Source: Bacteroidota bacterium (GTDB lineage Bacteria > Bacteroidota > Ignavibacteria > Kryptoniales > JAKASW01). Taken from it: a stretch of 64,000 nucleotides of DNA. Below are positions 52,076-61,243 of this stretch, in pieces. Position 1 is the stretch's first letter, and each line of letters begins with the position of its first letter. The stretch is from positions 253,740 through 317,739 of the forward strand of contig JAJYIT010000001.1 in NCBI GenBank assembly GCA_021789975.1, in the 5' to 3' direction. Made by a program: the position numbers and the translations under genes. Below the pieces are notes generated by a model. It was given only the letters and a program-made list of their open reading frames with translations. It had not been told where the DNA came from and searched no databases.

Positions 52076-53127
52076 ATATCTCGCTCGAAAAACTCCAGGT
52101 GGAGCGTTTGAATCGAGGAAATCCCATCCTCACCGCCGTTCCCGATCATCCATGGGAAAAGGAAGTAGTCTTCAATCCGGGTTGCGTGTTCCTGGATGAT
52201 AAATACAAGATTCACGAAGCGGAAAGCACTTTGGCGCTAACAGAGGATGTTCGTGCTAAGATCGCGGACCTTGAAGGCGTTTGCGTCATGATCTATCGTG
52301 CACAAGGAAGAATAACGCCTGACGAAGACTATCGGCATTCAAGTTTAGGCCTCGCACTCCTTAGCCCAACTCTCGATTTGATTTACCGCCACCCTGTTCC
52401 GATTATGGTGCCTGACCAGAACTACGATGACCTCGGTGTAGAGGATCCACGGATAACGGAAATCGACGGGAAGTTTGTTATGTTCTACGCCGGTTATTCA
52501 TCTACACCAAAATCCGGAAGGCAAGGCTCCGGCGGAAATTCAATCAACATATGCATCGCGACGTCTGATGATCTGTTCACCTGGGAGAAGAAAGGAAAGT
52601 TGAAAGGTACCTTGAACGATGTCCATAATAAGAACGCGATGCTTTTCCCGCAAAAGCTCGGTGGTGTATACCGGATATTCCATCGACCGATGGAAGGTGC
52701 AGGCGCAATGGCGATTCACACAGCCCACGCTGACTCTCTCCTGGGGGAGTGGATTGATGACGGCGTGCTCATGTCGGCAATCGAATTTCCGGCGTTCACG
52801 AAATCCTGGATAGGTGGCGGAGCACCGCCGCTCCAAATCGACGACCGTGAATACATTGCACTCTATCATACCGGTCACTTTAAGCCCGACGGATCGCGCG
52901 AGTATGACCTGGGCATCTGCAAGATTCGTTTCGATGAGACGCCGAAAGTGATCGAGAGGGTCGAGCGATTTATGACTCCGCAATCTGCATTCGAAGTCAC
53001 AGCAAACGAATCACTTGGGGTGAGCAACGTTCTTTTTGTTTGTGGTTCCTACATCTACAATAACTATCTCTACTTCCCATATGCCGGTGCCGACAGCGTA
53101 GTTCTGGCGGCACGAATAAAAATCTGA
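52072..53127 (+). CDS. GH130 beta-mannoside phosphorylase/mannosidase
   Basis: GH130 enzymes cleave beta-1,2- or beta-1,4-mannosides, usually with phosphate. The 351-residue five-blade propeller has RLNRGNPILTAVPDHPWEKE, FNPGCVFLDDKYKIHEA, the catalytic-aspartate motif LGVEDPRITEIDGKFVMFYA, NKNAMLFPQKLGGVYRIFHR and WIGGGAPPLQIDDREYIALY. No signal peptide is seen, so it is cytoplasmic. ATG 52072 overlaps the upstream stop (ATGA); ATG 52060 is an alternative. Linkage and phosphate use need biochemistry. GH2 beta-mannosidase follows ten bases later. Confidence 0.9.
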   Translation: MNISLEKLQVERLNRGNPILTAVPDHPWEKEVVFNPGCVFLDDKYKIHEAESTLALTEDVRAKIADLEGVCVMIYRAQGRITPDEDYRHSSLGLALLSPTLDLIYRHPVPIMVPDQNYDDLGVEDPRITEIDGKFVMFYAGYSSTPKSGRQGSGGNSINICIATSDDLFTWEKKGKLKGTLNDVHNKNAMLFPQKLGGVYRIFHRPMEGAGAMAIHTAHADSLLGEWIDDGVLMSAIEFPAFTKSWIGGGAPPLQIDDREYIALYHTGHFKPDGSREYDLGICKIRFDETPKVIERVERFMTPQSAFEVTANESLGVSNVLFVCGSYIYNNYLYFPYAGADSVVLAARIKI

Positions 53128-53136
53128 GGAGCTAAA

Positions 53137-55596
53137 ATGGCTGATCGTTCAGTCTCTTTGAATGGAGAATGGAAATTGAAGGCGGCGGGGAGATCGGCCG
53201 GGGCCGCGGATATTTCCGAAACCACGGTTCATGCCGAAGTCCCGGGTACGGTTCACACTGCGTTGATGTCTGCAGGAATTATTCCCGATCCGTTTTATCG
53301 CGACAACGAATCCAAAGTGCAATGGATAGAAGACATGAACTGGGAATATTCGAGAGAGTTTGAGCTTACTGCCGATGACTTATCCTTCCCGGCGATCTTC
53401 CTGACCTTCGAAGGCATCGACACGGTTGCCGATGTTTACCTGAACGGCAAAAGAGTACTTCATACTGAAAATATGTTCGTCACGAACAGAGTTAGGGTTG
53501 AAAGACTCGTGCATGAAGGAGGCAATTCACTTCGGGTTCTCCTCTGGTCTCCGAAGAAATTTGCAGTTGCGAGAGAAAAGAAATACGGGAAGATTTTTGC
53601 CGAGCTCGACACATACAGGGTTCACATCAGGAAAGCGCAATACTCATTCGGATGGGACTGGGGTCCCCGGCTTGCCACAAGCGGGATATGGCGCGGAGTT
53701 CATCTCGATTTTGTGAAGCGAGTCTTCATTGAGAATATGCATATCTCGACAGTTGAAACAGGGAAAAGAAAAGTCAAGGCTCTGTTCAGCGGGAGATTTC
53801 AGCCGATCATGCCATCGACCCTGAAAGACCTGAGACTGCGAGTAAGAGTTTCCGGTGATAACTATTTCCAGGAATTCGTCCGTCCCTTATCGCGGAGCAA
53901 AACGGAAGTACTCAATCTGCCCGAAATATCTCAATGGTCGACACATGATTTTGGAGAACCGAAACTCTACGAAGTCGACGTCGATGTCGTCGATAAGAAA
54001 AGTGTCGTAGCAGCCCATAGAAACTTCAGAACAGGCTTCCGCACGATTAGGCTTTTGCGTGAAAAGGATAAGCTGGGCGAGAGTTTCGTCTTCGAACTGA
54101 ACGGAAAGAAGATTTTTGTAAAGGGCGCAAACTGGATACCGGCGGACAGCTTTCTGCCGCGAGCGGCCGGGAGTGACTACAAGACGTTGGTGAGATCTGC
54201 CCGGGACGCGAATATGAACATGCTAAGAGTCTGGGGCGGCGGAATTTACGAGGATGAAGAGTTCTACCGGGCCTGTGATGAAAATGGAATACTGGTGTGG
54301 CAGGATTTTATGTTCGCGTGCGCCTCGTATCCGGAGTATGATCAGTTTCTAAAAGAAGTAGAGTCCGAAGCGGTACAGAATGTCGCCAGAATTTCGAGCC
54401 ATCCTTGCCTCGCAATTTTTTGCGGCAACAATGAATCGGAGTGGATCTGGCATTCGAAAACCGGAAACCCGGTAAACGAAATGCCGGGAGCATCGATATT
54501 TGACAAGACTCTTCGAAGCATCGTCGGAAAAGTAGCTCCGGAGATTCCCTACTGGCGTTCTTCACCGTTCGGTGGGGAACAACCGAACAGCGAGCATGGG
54601 GGGGACCATCACCAGTGGGAAGTCTGGAGTGCGTTCAAGCCGCCGGCAGAATATGCGAAAAACTCGGCACGCTTCGTGAGCGAATTCGGTTTCCAGGCGC
54701 CCCCTTCACCCTATACAATCGAGAAATTCACATCAGATGAGGACCGGGACTTTCAAAGCCCCATCATGCGCGCTCATAACAAACAGGTAGAAGGTACCGA
54801 ACGGCTCTTCCGCTTTCTTGTAGGGGAAGTCAGGCCGGCGAAAACTTTCGAAGATATGGTGTTGCAGATGCAACTCGTCCAGGCAAAGGCGATCAAGACC
54901 GGTGTGGCTAACTGGAGGACCAGGAAGTGGAACACTGCAGGAACCATCTTCTGGCAATTAAACGATTGCTGGCCCGTTTCAAGCTGGTCGGCGATAGACT
55001 ACTATAAACATCCGAAAGCGATGTACTATTGGTCAAAGAATTTCTACAAGCCGATAAAAATATTCTTGACCGAAGGGGGCAACCGGCTACTGGTACATGT
55101 CGTCAATGATACTCTCTCGACGATCGATGGAATACTCTCAACTTCAGTCGCAGACATTCGCGGGAATGTTTTGCAAACGGATGACAGACAAATCCGCGTC
55201 GGCAAAAACAGTGTCACACATCTATCTCTCGGGAAACTTCCCGTCGAGCGAAGAAACGAAGTTCTTTGCAGCTCAATATTAAAAGACGGGACGAGCGGGG
55301 AAATCATTGACGAGGAGGCGGAAATTTTCGCATCGTGGCTCGATTTCGGTTTCGAGTTACCCAATATCGAGATTTCCCAGACAAAAAGAAGTGATGGGGT
55401 CTCGATAGAGGTTACATCGGACCGGTTTGTCCAGGGAGTCTACTTTCCACTTAATGAAGCTATCGGCCAGCTATCGGATAATTTTCTTACGCTCCTTCCC
55501 GGCAAGCGAACCATTATCGACTACAGAGGCGAAGGATTGCCTGGTGATATCCATCCGAAGCTGCCGCTGCTCGCTGGTTATTCGCCTCCGTCGTGA
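53137..55596 (+). CDS. GH2 beta-mannosidase
   Basis: The 819-residue GH2 enzyme hydrolyses terminal beta-mannosyl residues. It has the N-terminal jelly roll SLNGEWKLKAAGRS and EVPGTVHTALMSAGIIPDPF, WDWGPRLATSGIWRG, and the barrel segment MLRVWGGGIYEDEEFYRACD. Glu433 in FCGNNESEW is the acid/base and Glu516 in FVSEFGFQAPPS is the expected nucleophile, both intact. No signal peptide is visible, so the enzyme should act in the cytoplasm after import. It closes the same-strand run; the next gene is convergent. Confidence 0.95.
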   Translation: MADRSVSLNGEWKLKAAGRSAGAADISETTVHAEVPGTVHTALMSAGIIPDPFYRDNESKVQWIEDMNWEYSREFELTADDLSFPAIFLTFEGIDTVADVYLNGKRVLHTENMFVTNRVRVERLVHEGGNSLRVLLWSPKKFAVAREKKYGKIFAELDTYRVHIRKAQYSFGWDWGPRLATSGIWRGVHLDFVKRVFIENMHISTVETGKRKVKALFSGRFQPIMPSTLKDLRLRVRVSGDNYFQEFVRPLSRSKTEVLNLPEISQWSTHDFGEPKLYEVDVDVVDKKSVVAAHRNFRTGFRTIRLLREKDKLGESFVFELNGKKIFVKGANWIPADSFLPRAAGSDYKTLVRSARDANMNMLRVWGGGIYEDEEFYRACDENGILVWQDFMFACASYPEYDQFLKEVESEAVQNVARISSHPCLAIFCGNNESEWIWHSKTGNPVNEMPGASIFDKTLRSIVGKVAPEIPYWRSSPFGGEQPNSEHGGDHHQWEVWSAFKPPAEYAKNSARFVSEFGFQAPPSPYTIEKFTSDEDRDFQSPIMRAHNKQVEGTERLFRFLVGEVRPAKTFEDMVLQMQLVQAKAIKTGVANWRTRKWNTAGTIFWQLNDCWPVSSWSAIDYYKHPKAMYYWSKNFYKPIKIFLTEGGNRLLVHVVNDTLSTIDGILSTSVADIRGNVLQTDDRQIRVGKNSVTHLSLGKLPVERRNEVLCSSILKDGTSGEIIDEEAEIFASWLDFGFELPNIEISQTKRSDGVSIEVTSDRFVQGVYFPLNEAIGQLSDNFLTLLPGKRTIIDYRGEGLPGDIHPKLPLLAGYSPPS

Positions 55597-55651
55597 CGAT
55601 AGCCATGCGGCGAACCGTGATAGTTACAAGAAACGAAATAACCACTTTCAA

Positions 55652-57169
55652 CTACCGTCCAAGTTTTCTTCTTAGATTATTCGTTAACGCACTCAGCGTT
55701 TCGTCCTTCCCGTACTGAGATGTTCCCTCCACCTTCTTCAGGTACTTGCGTGAAGTTGCTCGATCTCCTGTGTAGAAGCTTCCTAACGCTATCAGGTACC
55801 ATGCTCGGGCTCTCACCCATTTTTCAACACCATCTCCGGAGGAGGCTGCTGACCGCGCAAACCTTGCCCCTTCCGCGTATTTACCGAGTCGAATGGCAGC
55901 ATCTGCGAGTGTTATGAATCCTTCGCTCTTAACCCGACGGTCCCTGATGCCGTTCACCAGGGCGAGAAGAGTTCGATAGACCTTATCGTATTTTCCCGCT
56001 GCCAGGTCGTTACCCATCTCTATCATTATTGCCTGGTCATTTGAAATGCCATTTGCGAGAAAAAACTTGCATCGTTCTGCTGCGAAGGAATCATCGTAAG
56101 TGTCATGGTTGCCGTTCCGCGCGTCTATCATATACTTCTTCATCAGGGCGCTGTCGCCAAGCATCCGATAGCTGAATGCAAGTCGGTAGTCCGCCAAACA
56201 TTTATACTCGGGATTTTTTGATTTGCTTAGAAACATTAGATTGTACTTAATTGCACTTGGGAAGTCGTTCATCTTGAAATAGACGTCTCCCTCTAAGAAG
56301 AGGGATAGATTGTTCAAGAGGGCAAATCTCGGATCGTTCCGGTTGAGAAGACCATCGAGATAGCTTTGCGCCTCCGTGAGATTCCTCTCTTTTATCAAGA
56401 CGACGGCGAGATGATAATTAAACATCGGGTTGTCCGGAAATTCTTTGACCAATCCGCGGAGAAGAATTTCAGCGCTGTCATACTCTGCCACATAGTTGGA
56501 ATAAACCTGGGCCAAAGAGAATGCCGATTTAACTTTGTCCACCGTGCCCTTCAAATACGCCAATCTTATCTCTTCGAACCCCCTCCTTCTATCTGCAAAC
56601 AGTCCGGTGATAGGGAGGATCCATTTGACCGAGCCGGGCATCATGTCGAGATAGTAGTGGATTTCGCCTATGCCGCGATATGCGTCATAGAAGTGAGGAT
56701 CCGACTTGAGTGTTTGCCGGAGGTACCCGTAAGCTGCGCGAATGGCCAGGAACGAGTTCAAGTACGAATGCCGCATCGCCTCCGCAATAGTTCGAAGCAG
56801 GTACGTTTCGCCGAGGGTGTAGTCAGCTCGAAAGTCCTCCCGGTCTTCAGCGAGGGCTTTCTTACCTACGTCAATCGAGCGGTCGCACAAGTGGTTAAAT
56901 GTATCATATTCAGATCTGTCATTAGTTCCGAGGAACAGCCAGAGGTGAATCTGGGCTAGGCCGAGATAGCCGTCTCCTCTCGCAGGCGACAATTGGGTGG
57001 CTCGTTTGAATAACTCTTCCGCTTTGTGGAACTTCGCTTCATATGAAAAAGTCCGGGCCGTGGTTATGAGTGAATCGTATTCTGTTTGCGCGGATACACT
57101 TCGCGTTGATACATGTACCAATATAAGGTACGCAATCGAAACGGAGGTAAGGATGCTTTGAGCTGACAT
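55652..57169 (-). CDS. Exported tetratricopeptide-repeat protein
   Basis: A 505-residue minus-strand protein. I start it at ATG 57169, giving a signal peptide MSAQSILTSVSIAYLILVHV ending near SVSAQ; an in-frame ATG at 57220 would add 17 residues. The rest is a chain of TPR-like helix pairs, for example FHKAEELFKRATQLSPARGD and GIGEIHYYLDMMPGSVKWIL. It is convergent with the mannosidase gene, with 55 bases between stops. No catalytic motif is seen; a periplasmic or surface scaffold is likely. Confidence 0.7.
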   Translation of the reverse strand: MSAQSILTSVSIAYLILVHVSTRSVSAQTEYDSLITTARTFSYEAKFHKAEELFKRATQLSPARGDGYLGLAQIHLWLFLGTNDRSEYDTFNHLCDRSIDVGKKALAEDREDFRADYTLGETYLLRTIAEAMRHSYLNSFLAIRAAYGYLRQTLKSDPHFYDAYRGIGEIHYYLDMMPGSVKWILPITGLFADRRRGFEEIRLAYLKGTVDKVKSAFSLAQVYSNYVAEYDSAEILLRGLVKEFPDNPMFNYHLAVVLIKERNLTEAQSYLDGLLNRNDPRFALLNNLSLFLEGDVYFKMNDFPSAIKYNLMFLSKSKNPEYKCLADYRLAFSYRMLGDSALMKKYMIDARNGNHDTYDDSFAAERCKFFLANGISNDQAIMIEMGNDLAAGKYDKVYRTLLALVNGIRDRRVKSEGFITLADAAIRLGKYAEGARFARSAASSGDGVEKWVRARAWYLIALGSFYTGDRATSRKYLKKVEGTSQYGKDETLSALTNNLRRKLGR

Positions 57170-57368
57170 GCGATTTAGTATCACCCTGGTTTTGATAGAT
57201 GTTCCTGACAGTAGCTGCAATTTGTTTCCTGAATTTAACTCGAAAAATGGAAGAGGGAAAGGAAGGTAATAAATCTATTACCATCATTTGAAAAAGCCCT
57301 TCGTATGAATATATTGTGCCTAAGTTATTCCGCAAAAGTCTAAAATCATGCAGGCGTCAGGAGGCCAG

Positions 57369-58847
57369 ATGATTAAAGCATTGCTTGTCGCAAGCTCGAA
57401 GGTGATTGGGTATGGTACGTTCCTGACCACATTGCCAAACGGTGGCCTTTCGTCTATTGCAGCGAACGTTAACCGTGAGATCTGCGACGTGAAGATTTTG
57501 GATCTTGTAACGGTTCAGCATAAAGCAGTCCCTTTCTTCGCCAAGTACATCCGGCAAAACCATTTCGACGTGATCGGGTTCAGCTGCATGGTCTTCCAGT
57601 ATGCCGAGATGCTTGAGTTGGCGAAGCTTGCGAAAACAATCCTGCCAAATGTCAAAACTGTCCTCGGCGGCTACCACGCAACTGTAGCCTACGAGGAGAT
57701 CCTTCAAAGCGGGGACAAGGATTATTTTGACCTCGTCGTCCATGGAGAGGGAGAGGTTGCTTTCAGCAGTATCATCGAGTCGATCTACTACGGAAGCAGC
57801 TGCGAGAACATCCCGGGCGTGTCTCTTTTAAAAAATGGAAAAGCGATCCACAACGCTGCCGGGGACCTGGCCGATCTCGACGAGCTTAAACTCCCCGACA
57901 GGAGCGCGAGAGTGATGAGGAACAGGAAGTTCACGCTGTTCGGCTATCAGGCAGACGTCGTGGAGACGACTCGCGGATGCACGTTCACCTGCAATTATTG
58001 CACGATCACAAAAATGTATGGCAGGAGCTACAGGAAATTTCGCACAGAGATGGTACTTGCTGACATCCAGGACGCAAAGGATCATGGTGCAAAGGCGATC
58101 TTCTTCACTGACGACAATATTGTACTCAACAGAGTCCACTTCGAGGGATTGTGCAACGGGATAATAGAGCGCGGCCTGAACGACATCAAATACATGACGC
58201 AGGCGAGTGTTCAGGGGTTCAGCAGGAACCCGCATCTGCCGGAGCTAATGAAGAGAGCCGGGTTCGAATGGGTGTTTCTCGGCATAGAGAGCGACTCAGA
58301 CACAACATTGGAATTCTTCAATAAAGACAAGCAGTTCAGCACGAGCGAAACTGCCGGTGTGGTGAAGTCGCTCCAGAATAGAGGGATGTTCGTGTTCGGC
58401 GGCTTCATCTTAGGGAACCCAAAGGATGATACGGAAAGCCTCTGGAGAACGTACGAGTATATGAAAGAAATCGGTGTTGATTCGCCGCTGTTCTTCACGC
58501 TTACGCCGTACCCCGGCACAGAAATCCGCGAGGAGATGTTGAAAGGAAACTACATTACAAATCTCTCCGACTATTCACTTTACGATTGTGTGAACGCGAA
58601 TATCAGGACCGATCACCTGAGTACTTACGAGTTGTTCAGAGTCATAGACTCAATAGGGCACAAGGCTTTCACGGACAGCAGGATAGTAGGAAGACTTGTA
58701 AGAAGGTATCCATGGTTCATGCTCAAGGTTGCCTTCAAAATGCTTTATCGGCATCCCGACATGGTGATTCATCATATGACCGCGGGGCGATTCCTCGAGA
58801 GGAAGAGAAGAAAGGAATTTGCTCTCAGAAATCAACCTGCGAATTGA
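57369..58847 (+). CDS. B12-binding radical SAM protein
   Basis: A 492-residue protein with an N-terminal B12-binding-like domain (about 1-150, VIGFSCMVFQYAEMLELAKL and TVLGGYHATVAYEEIL) and a radical SAM domain with the cluster cysteines Cys204, Cys208 and Cys211 (TTRGCTFTCNYCTITKMYG). It has the motifs AIFFTDDNIVLNR and FVFGGFILGNPKDDTESLW typical of class-B-like members. ATG 57369 lies four bases after AGGAGG. A glycosyltransferase gene overlaps or abuts its end. Substrate unknown; lipid or cofactor modification is possible. Confidence 0.85.
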   Translation: MIKALLVASSKVIGYGTFLTTLPNGGLSSIAANVNREICDVKILDLVTVQHKAVPFFAKYIRQNHFDVIGFSCMVFQYAEMLELAKLAKTILPNVKTVLGGYHATVAYEEILQSGDKDYFDLVVHGEGEVAFSSIIESIYYGSSCENIPGVSLLKNGKAIHNAAGDLADLDELKLPDRSARVMRNRKFTLFGYQADVVETTRGCTFTCNYCTITKMYGRSYRKFRTEMVLADIQDAKDHGAKAIFFTDDNIVLNRVHFEGLCNGIIERGLNDIKYMTQASVQGFSRNPHLPELMKRAGFEWVFLGIESDSDTTLEFFNKDKQFSTSETAGVVKSLQNRGMFVFGGFILGNPKDDTESLWRTYEYMKEIGVDSPLFFTLTPYPGTEIREEMLKGNYITNLSDYSLYDCVNANIRTDHLSTYELFRVIDSIGHKAFTDSRIVGRLVRRYPWFMLKVAFKMLYRHPDMVIHHMTAGRFLERKRRKEFALRNQPAN

Positions 58848-58878
58848 TGCCTTCAACAATTCTGACGGATTTCTCATT

Positions 58879-59604
58879 TTGAAATATTCAATCATTATCC
58901 CGACTTTGAACGAAGAGAAACTCTTACCGTCACTCCTGCTGTCGCTTATCAACCCTTCACTCAGATCAAAGTACCCATACGAAGTTATAGTTTCCGACGG
59001 AGGGAGTACCGACAGCACGCTGGCGATCGCGGAGAAGTACAGTGACAAGGTGGTTCGCTATCTTCCCGGTGAGACAAGGACGATTGCAGCTTGCAGGTCC
59101 AAGGGTGCGAAATGTGCGATGGGGGATAACCTCTTATTCATAAATTCCGATGTCAGAATAGATCTGGAGAGTCTATTGTCGGCATCAGAGAGTGAATTTG
59201 TCACTTCGAATTACGTTGCGATGACGTGTCCGGTAAGGTGCTTGCCCGAGCTTGCGACGGTCAGGGACAGTATCTTCAGCGCCGTAGTTAATTCATATTA
59301 TTTCCTGTCAAATTCGATTGGACTCGGAATAGCCAGGGGTGAATTACAGATGATCAAGAGGCGAGTGTATGACAATGTAGATGGATATAACGAAGAGATT
59401 GTCGTCGGAGAAGACTATGAGCTGTTCACAAGGATAAGGAGACTTGGGAGAGTACTCTTTTGCCGGAAGTTAATAGTCTACGAGTCACCGCGGCGTTATC
59501 ACTCCTGGGGTTATTTGAGAACGGTATTGACATGGCTCTCGACAAGCATGGGACCGTGGTTCCGAAAGAAATCCTCTTATAAGGATTGGGAGGCGATCAG
59601 GTAA
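58879..59604 (+). CDS. Family 2 glycosyltransferase
   Basis: A 241-residue GT-A enzyme: KYSIIIPTLNEEKLLPSLLL at the start, IVSDGGSTDSTLAIAEKYSD, RTIAACRSKGAKCAMGDNLL, and NSDVRIDLE as metal-binding region, then VGEDYELFTRIRRLGRVLFC. TTG 58879 gives the family start; a reading frame is open further upstream to 58819, overlapping the radical SAM gene, so the start is uncertain. It resembles transferases that act on lipid or terpenoid acceptors. The two genes probably form an operon. Confidence 0.75.
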   Translation: MKYSIIIPTLNEEKLLPSLLLSLINPSLRSKYPYEVIVSDGGSTDSTLAIAEKYSDKVVRYLPGETRTIAACRSKGAKCAMGDNLLFINSDVRIDLESLLSASESEFVTSNYVAMTCPVRCLPELATVRDSIFSAVVNSYYFLSNSIGLGIARGELQMIKRRVYDNVDGYNEEIVVGEDYELFTRIRRLGRVLFCRKLIVYESPRRYHSWGYLRTVLTWLSTSMGPWFRKKSSYKDWEAIR

Positions 59605-59699
59605 AGAGAGTTTTCATGTGGATAACCGGGAAGTGGTGCAGCTATCCGGCTACCGGAACAATTGACAAACTATGTGTCTTGTAAGCTATGTGGTTTTCT

Positions 59700-61019
59700 C
59701 TACTGCAGAATCGGAATTGCCTTCGGCTCCTCGGTGAGCAACTCCGGCGAGTCTTTCCTGATCGTAGCAACGGCGTCTTTGATCTGCTGCATCGTGCACG
59801 GCATCGTTGCGACTGAGAAAACCGCCTCCTTCCTGTTGTGCCGGTTGTGACTCACCGTATCTATGTTGATCTTCTGTGCACCGATTGCCGTCGTGACCAG
59901 TCCGGTAACTCCCGGGCGGTCTGCAGTTGAAAACGTAATATTGTACGGGAACTCGAAATGGTCGGTATCAACGAGCTCCAGGCGTTGCGTCTGCCGGGAC
60001 TCGTCGACGCTGACACCATAGCGAGCAGTGAAGACGATATCCGCGACTATCGAGCTTGCCGTCTCCGGGCCGCCCGCACCTGCGCCCATGAAATAGTGTC
60101 GGCCCGAATATTTGTTGATAAGCTCGACGCAGTTCGTTGCTCCATGCACCCTCGAAAGCAAATTGTCACGCTTCACCATCATCGGCTTCACTGAAGCAAT
60201 TACACTCCCTTCGACCTTCTTCGCATAGCAGATTAGTTTGATGCTGGTATTCATTTCGTTCGCGAACTCGATGTCCTCTTTTTCTATGTTCTGAATCCCT
60301 TCCTTCATCAGATCATTGTATTCTATTTCCTTGCCGAACGCGAGCCGGATGAGTATGGCAAGTTTGTGTGCAGCGTCGCCTCCCGATATATCGAGTGTCG
60401 GATCGGCTTCCGCGTATCCGGCTTTCTGTGCCATCTTGAGTGCCGATTTGAAATCGATCCCTTCCAATTCCATCTTCGAAAGGATGTAATTGCTTGTACC
60501 GTTCATGATGCCGGAAATCTCCTGCACTTCATCGCCGGTGAAGCTCTCGCGGATTGATTTGATGATCGGAATGGCCCCGCAGACGCTCGCCTCGTAACCG
60601 AGGGTCATACCATTCTCCTTTGCCGTCTGAAATATGACGGATCCTCTCTCGGCCAGCAAAGCTTTGTTAGCGGTGACGACATGCTTCTTCGATTTCAGCG
60701 CATCGAGAATTACCGAAAGGAGATAGTCGCCGGTTCCGCCGATCGTCTCAACCACGAGGTCGATGTCTTTGTCGTTTATGATTTCGGAAATATATCGTGA
60801 AGCTTCTTCCGACGTCAGATCTTTTCCGCCGCCGCAAAAGAGGCTGAGAGGGATGTTGTACTTTTCAGAACTCTTCTTCGGAGACAGATCTACGATTTTC
60901 CTAAGCTCGATGGGATGCGCGCTTCTTTCGGAAAGGACGCTTCCCATATCGAGGAGGATTTTTGCGACTCCGCTGCCCACTGTGCCGCATCCGAGAATGG
61001 CAATGCTAAAGGTTTTCAT
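59700..61019 (-). CDS. hom: Homoserine dehydrogenase with ACT domain
   Basis: The enzyme reduces aspartate semialdehyde to homoserine for threonine and methionine synthesis. Its 439 residues have FSIAILGCGTVGSGVAKILL (NAD binding), VTANKALLAERGSVIFQ, GIMNGTSNYILSKME, and the catalytic-domain DISGGDAAHKLAILIRLAFG. An ACT domain at about 355-425 (YNITFSTADRPGVTGLVTTA) would give feedback control, most likely by threonine. It is convergent with the glycosyltransferase gene. No other amino acid biosynthesis gene is near. Confidence 0.96.
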   Translation of the reverse strand: MKTFSIAILGCGTVGSGVAKILLDMGSVLSERSAHPIELRKIVDLSPKKSSEKYNIPLSLFCGGGKDLTSEEASRYISEIINDKDIDLVVETIGGTGDYLLSVILDALKSKKHVVTANKALLAERGSVIFQTAKENGMTLGYEASVCGAIPIIKSIRESFTGDEVQEISGIMNGTSNYILSKMELEGIDFKSALKMAQKAGYAEADPTLDISGGDAAHKLAILIRLAFGKEIEYNDLMKEGIQNIEKEDIEFANEMNTSIKLICYAKKVEGSVIASVKPMMVKRDNLLSRVHGATNCVELINKYSGRHYFMGAGAGGPETASSIVADIVFTARYGVSVDESRQTQRLELVDTDHFEFPYNITFSTADRPGVTGLVTTAIGAQKINIDTVSHNRHNRKEAVFSVATMPCTMQQIKDAVATIRKDSPELLTEEPKAIPILQ

Positions 61020-61185
61020 AGGGTCTTAAAGGCGTTAGATTTCCAATCTTCTATATTTAGTGCTCAACGTTCAATGATCATCTGGTATCGCTTACTGATT
61101 AATTATACTAAGAAAATCATTGGCATTCATCCGGATAATTCCTCGGCCGCGGCGGTGTCTTCATACGGAACCAGACGGATAAGGA

Positions 61186-61219
61186 AATGGGTTCGACCTT
61201 TTGTATTGTCGAACCCATT
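61186..61219 (-). terminator. Hairpin terminator of the BNR-repeat gene
   Basis: AATGGGTTCGAC (61186-61197) pairs perfectly with GTCGAACCCATT (61208-61219) around a ten-base loop. On the minus strand it lies 24 bases after the stop of the BNR-repeat gene and is followed by TCCTT, a weak U-rich tail. Confidence 0.55.
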
Positions 61220-61243
61220 ATGGCATTGCCAAGTGGATTTGGT

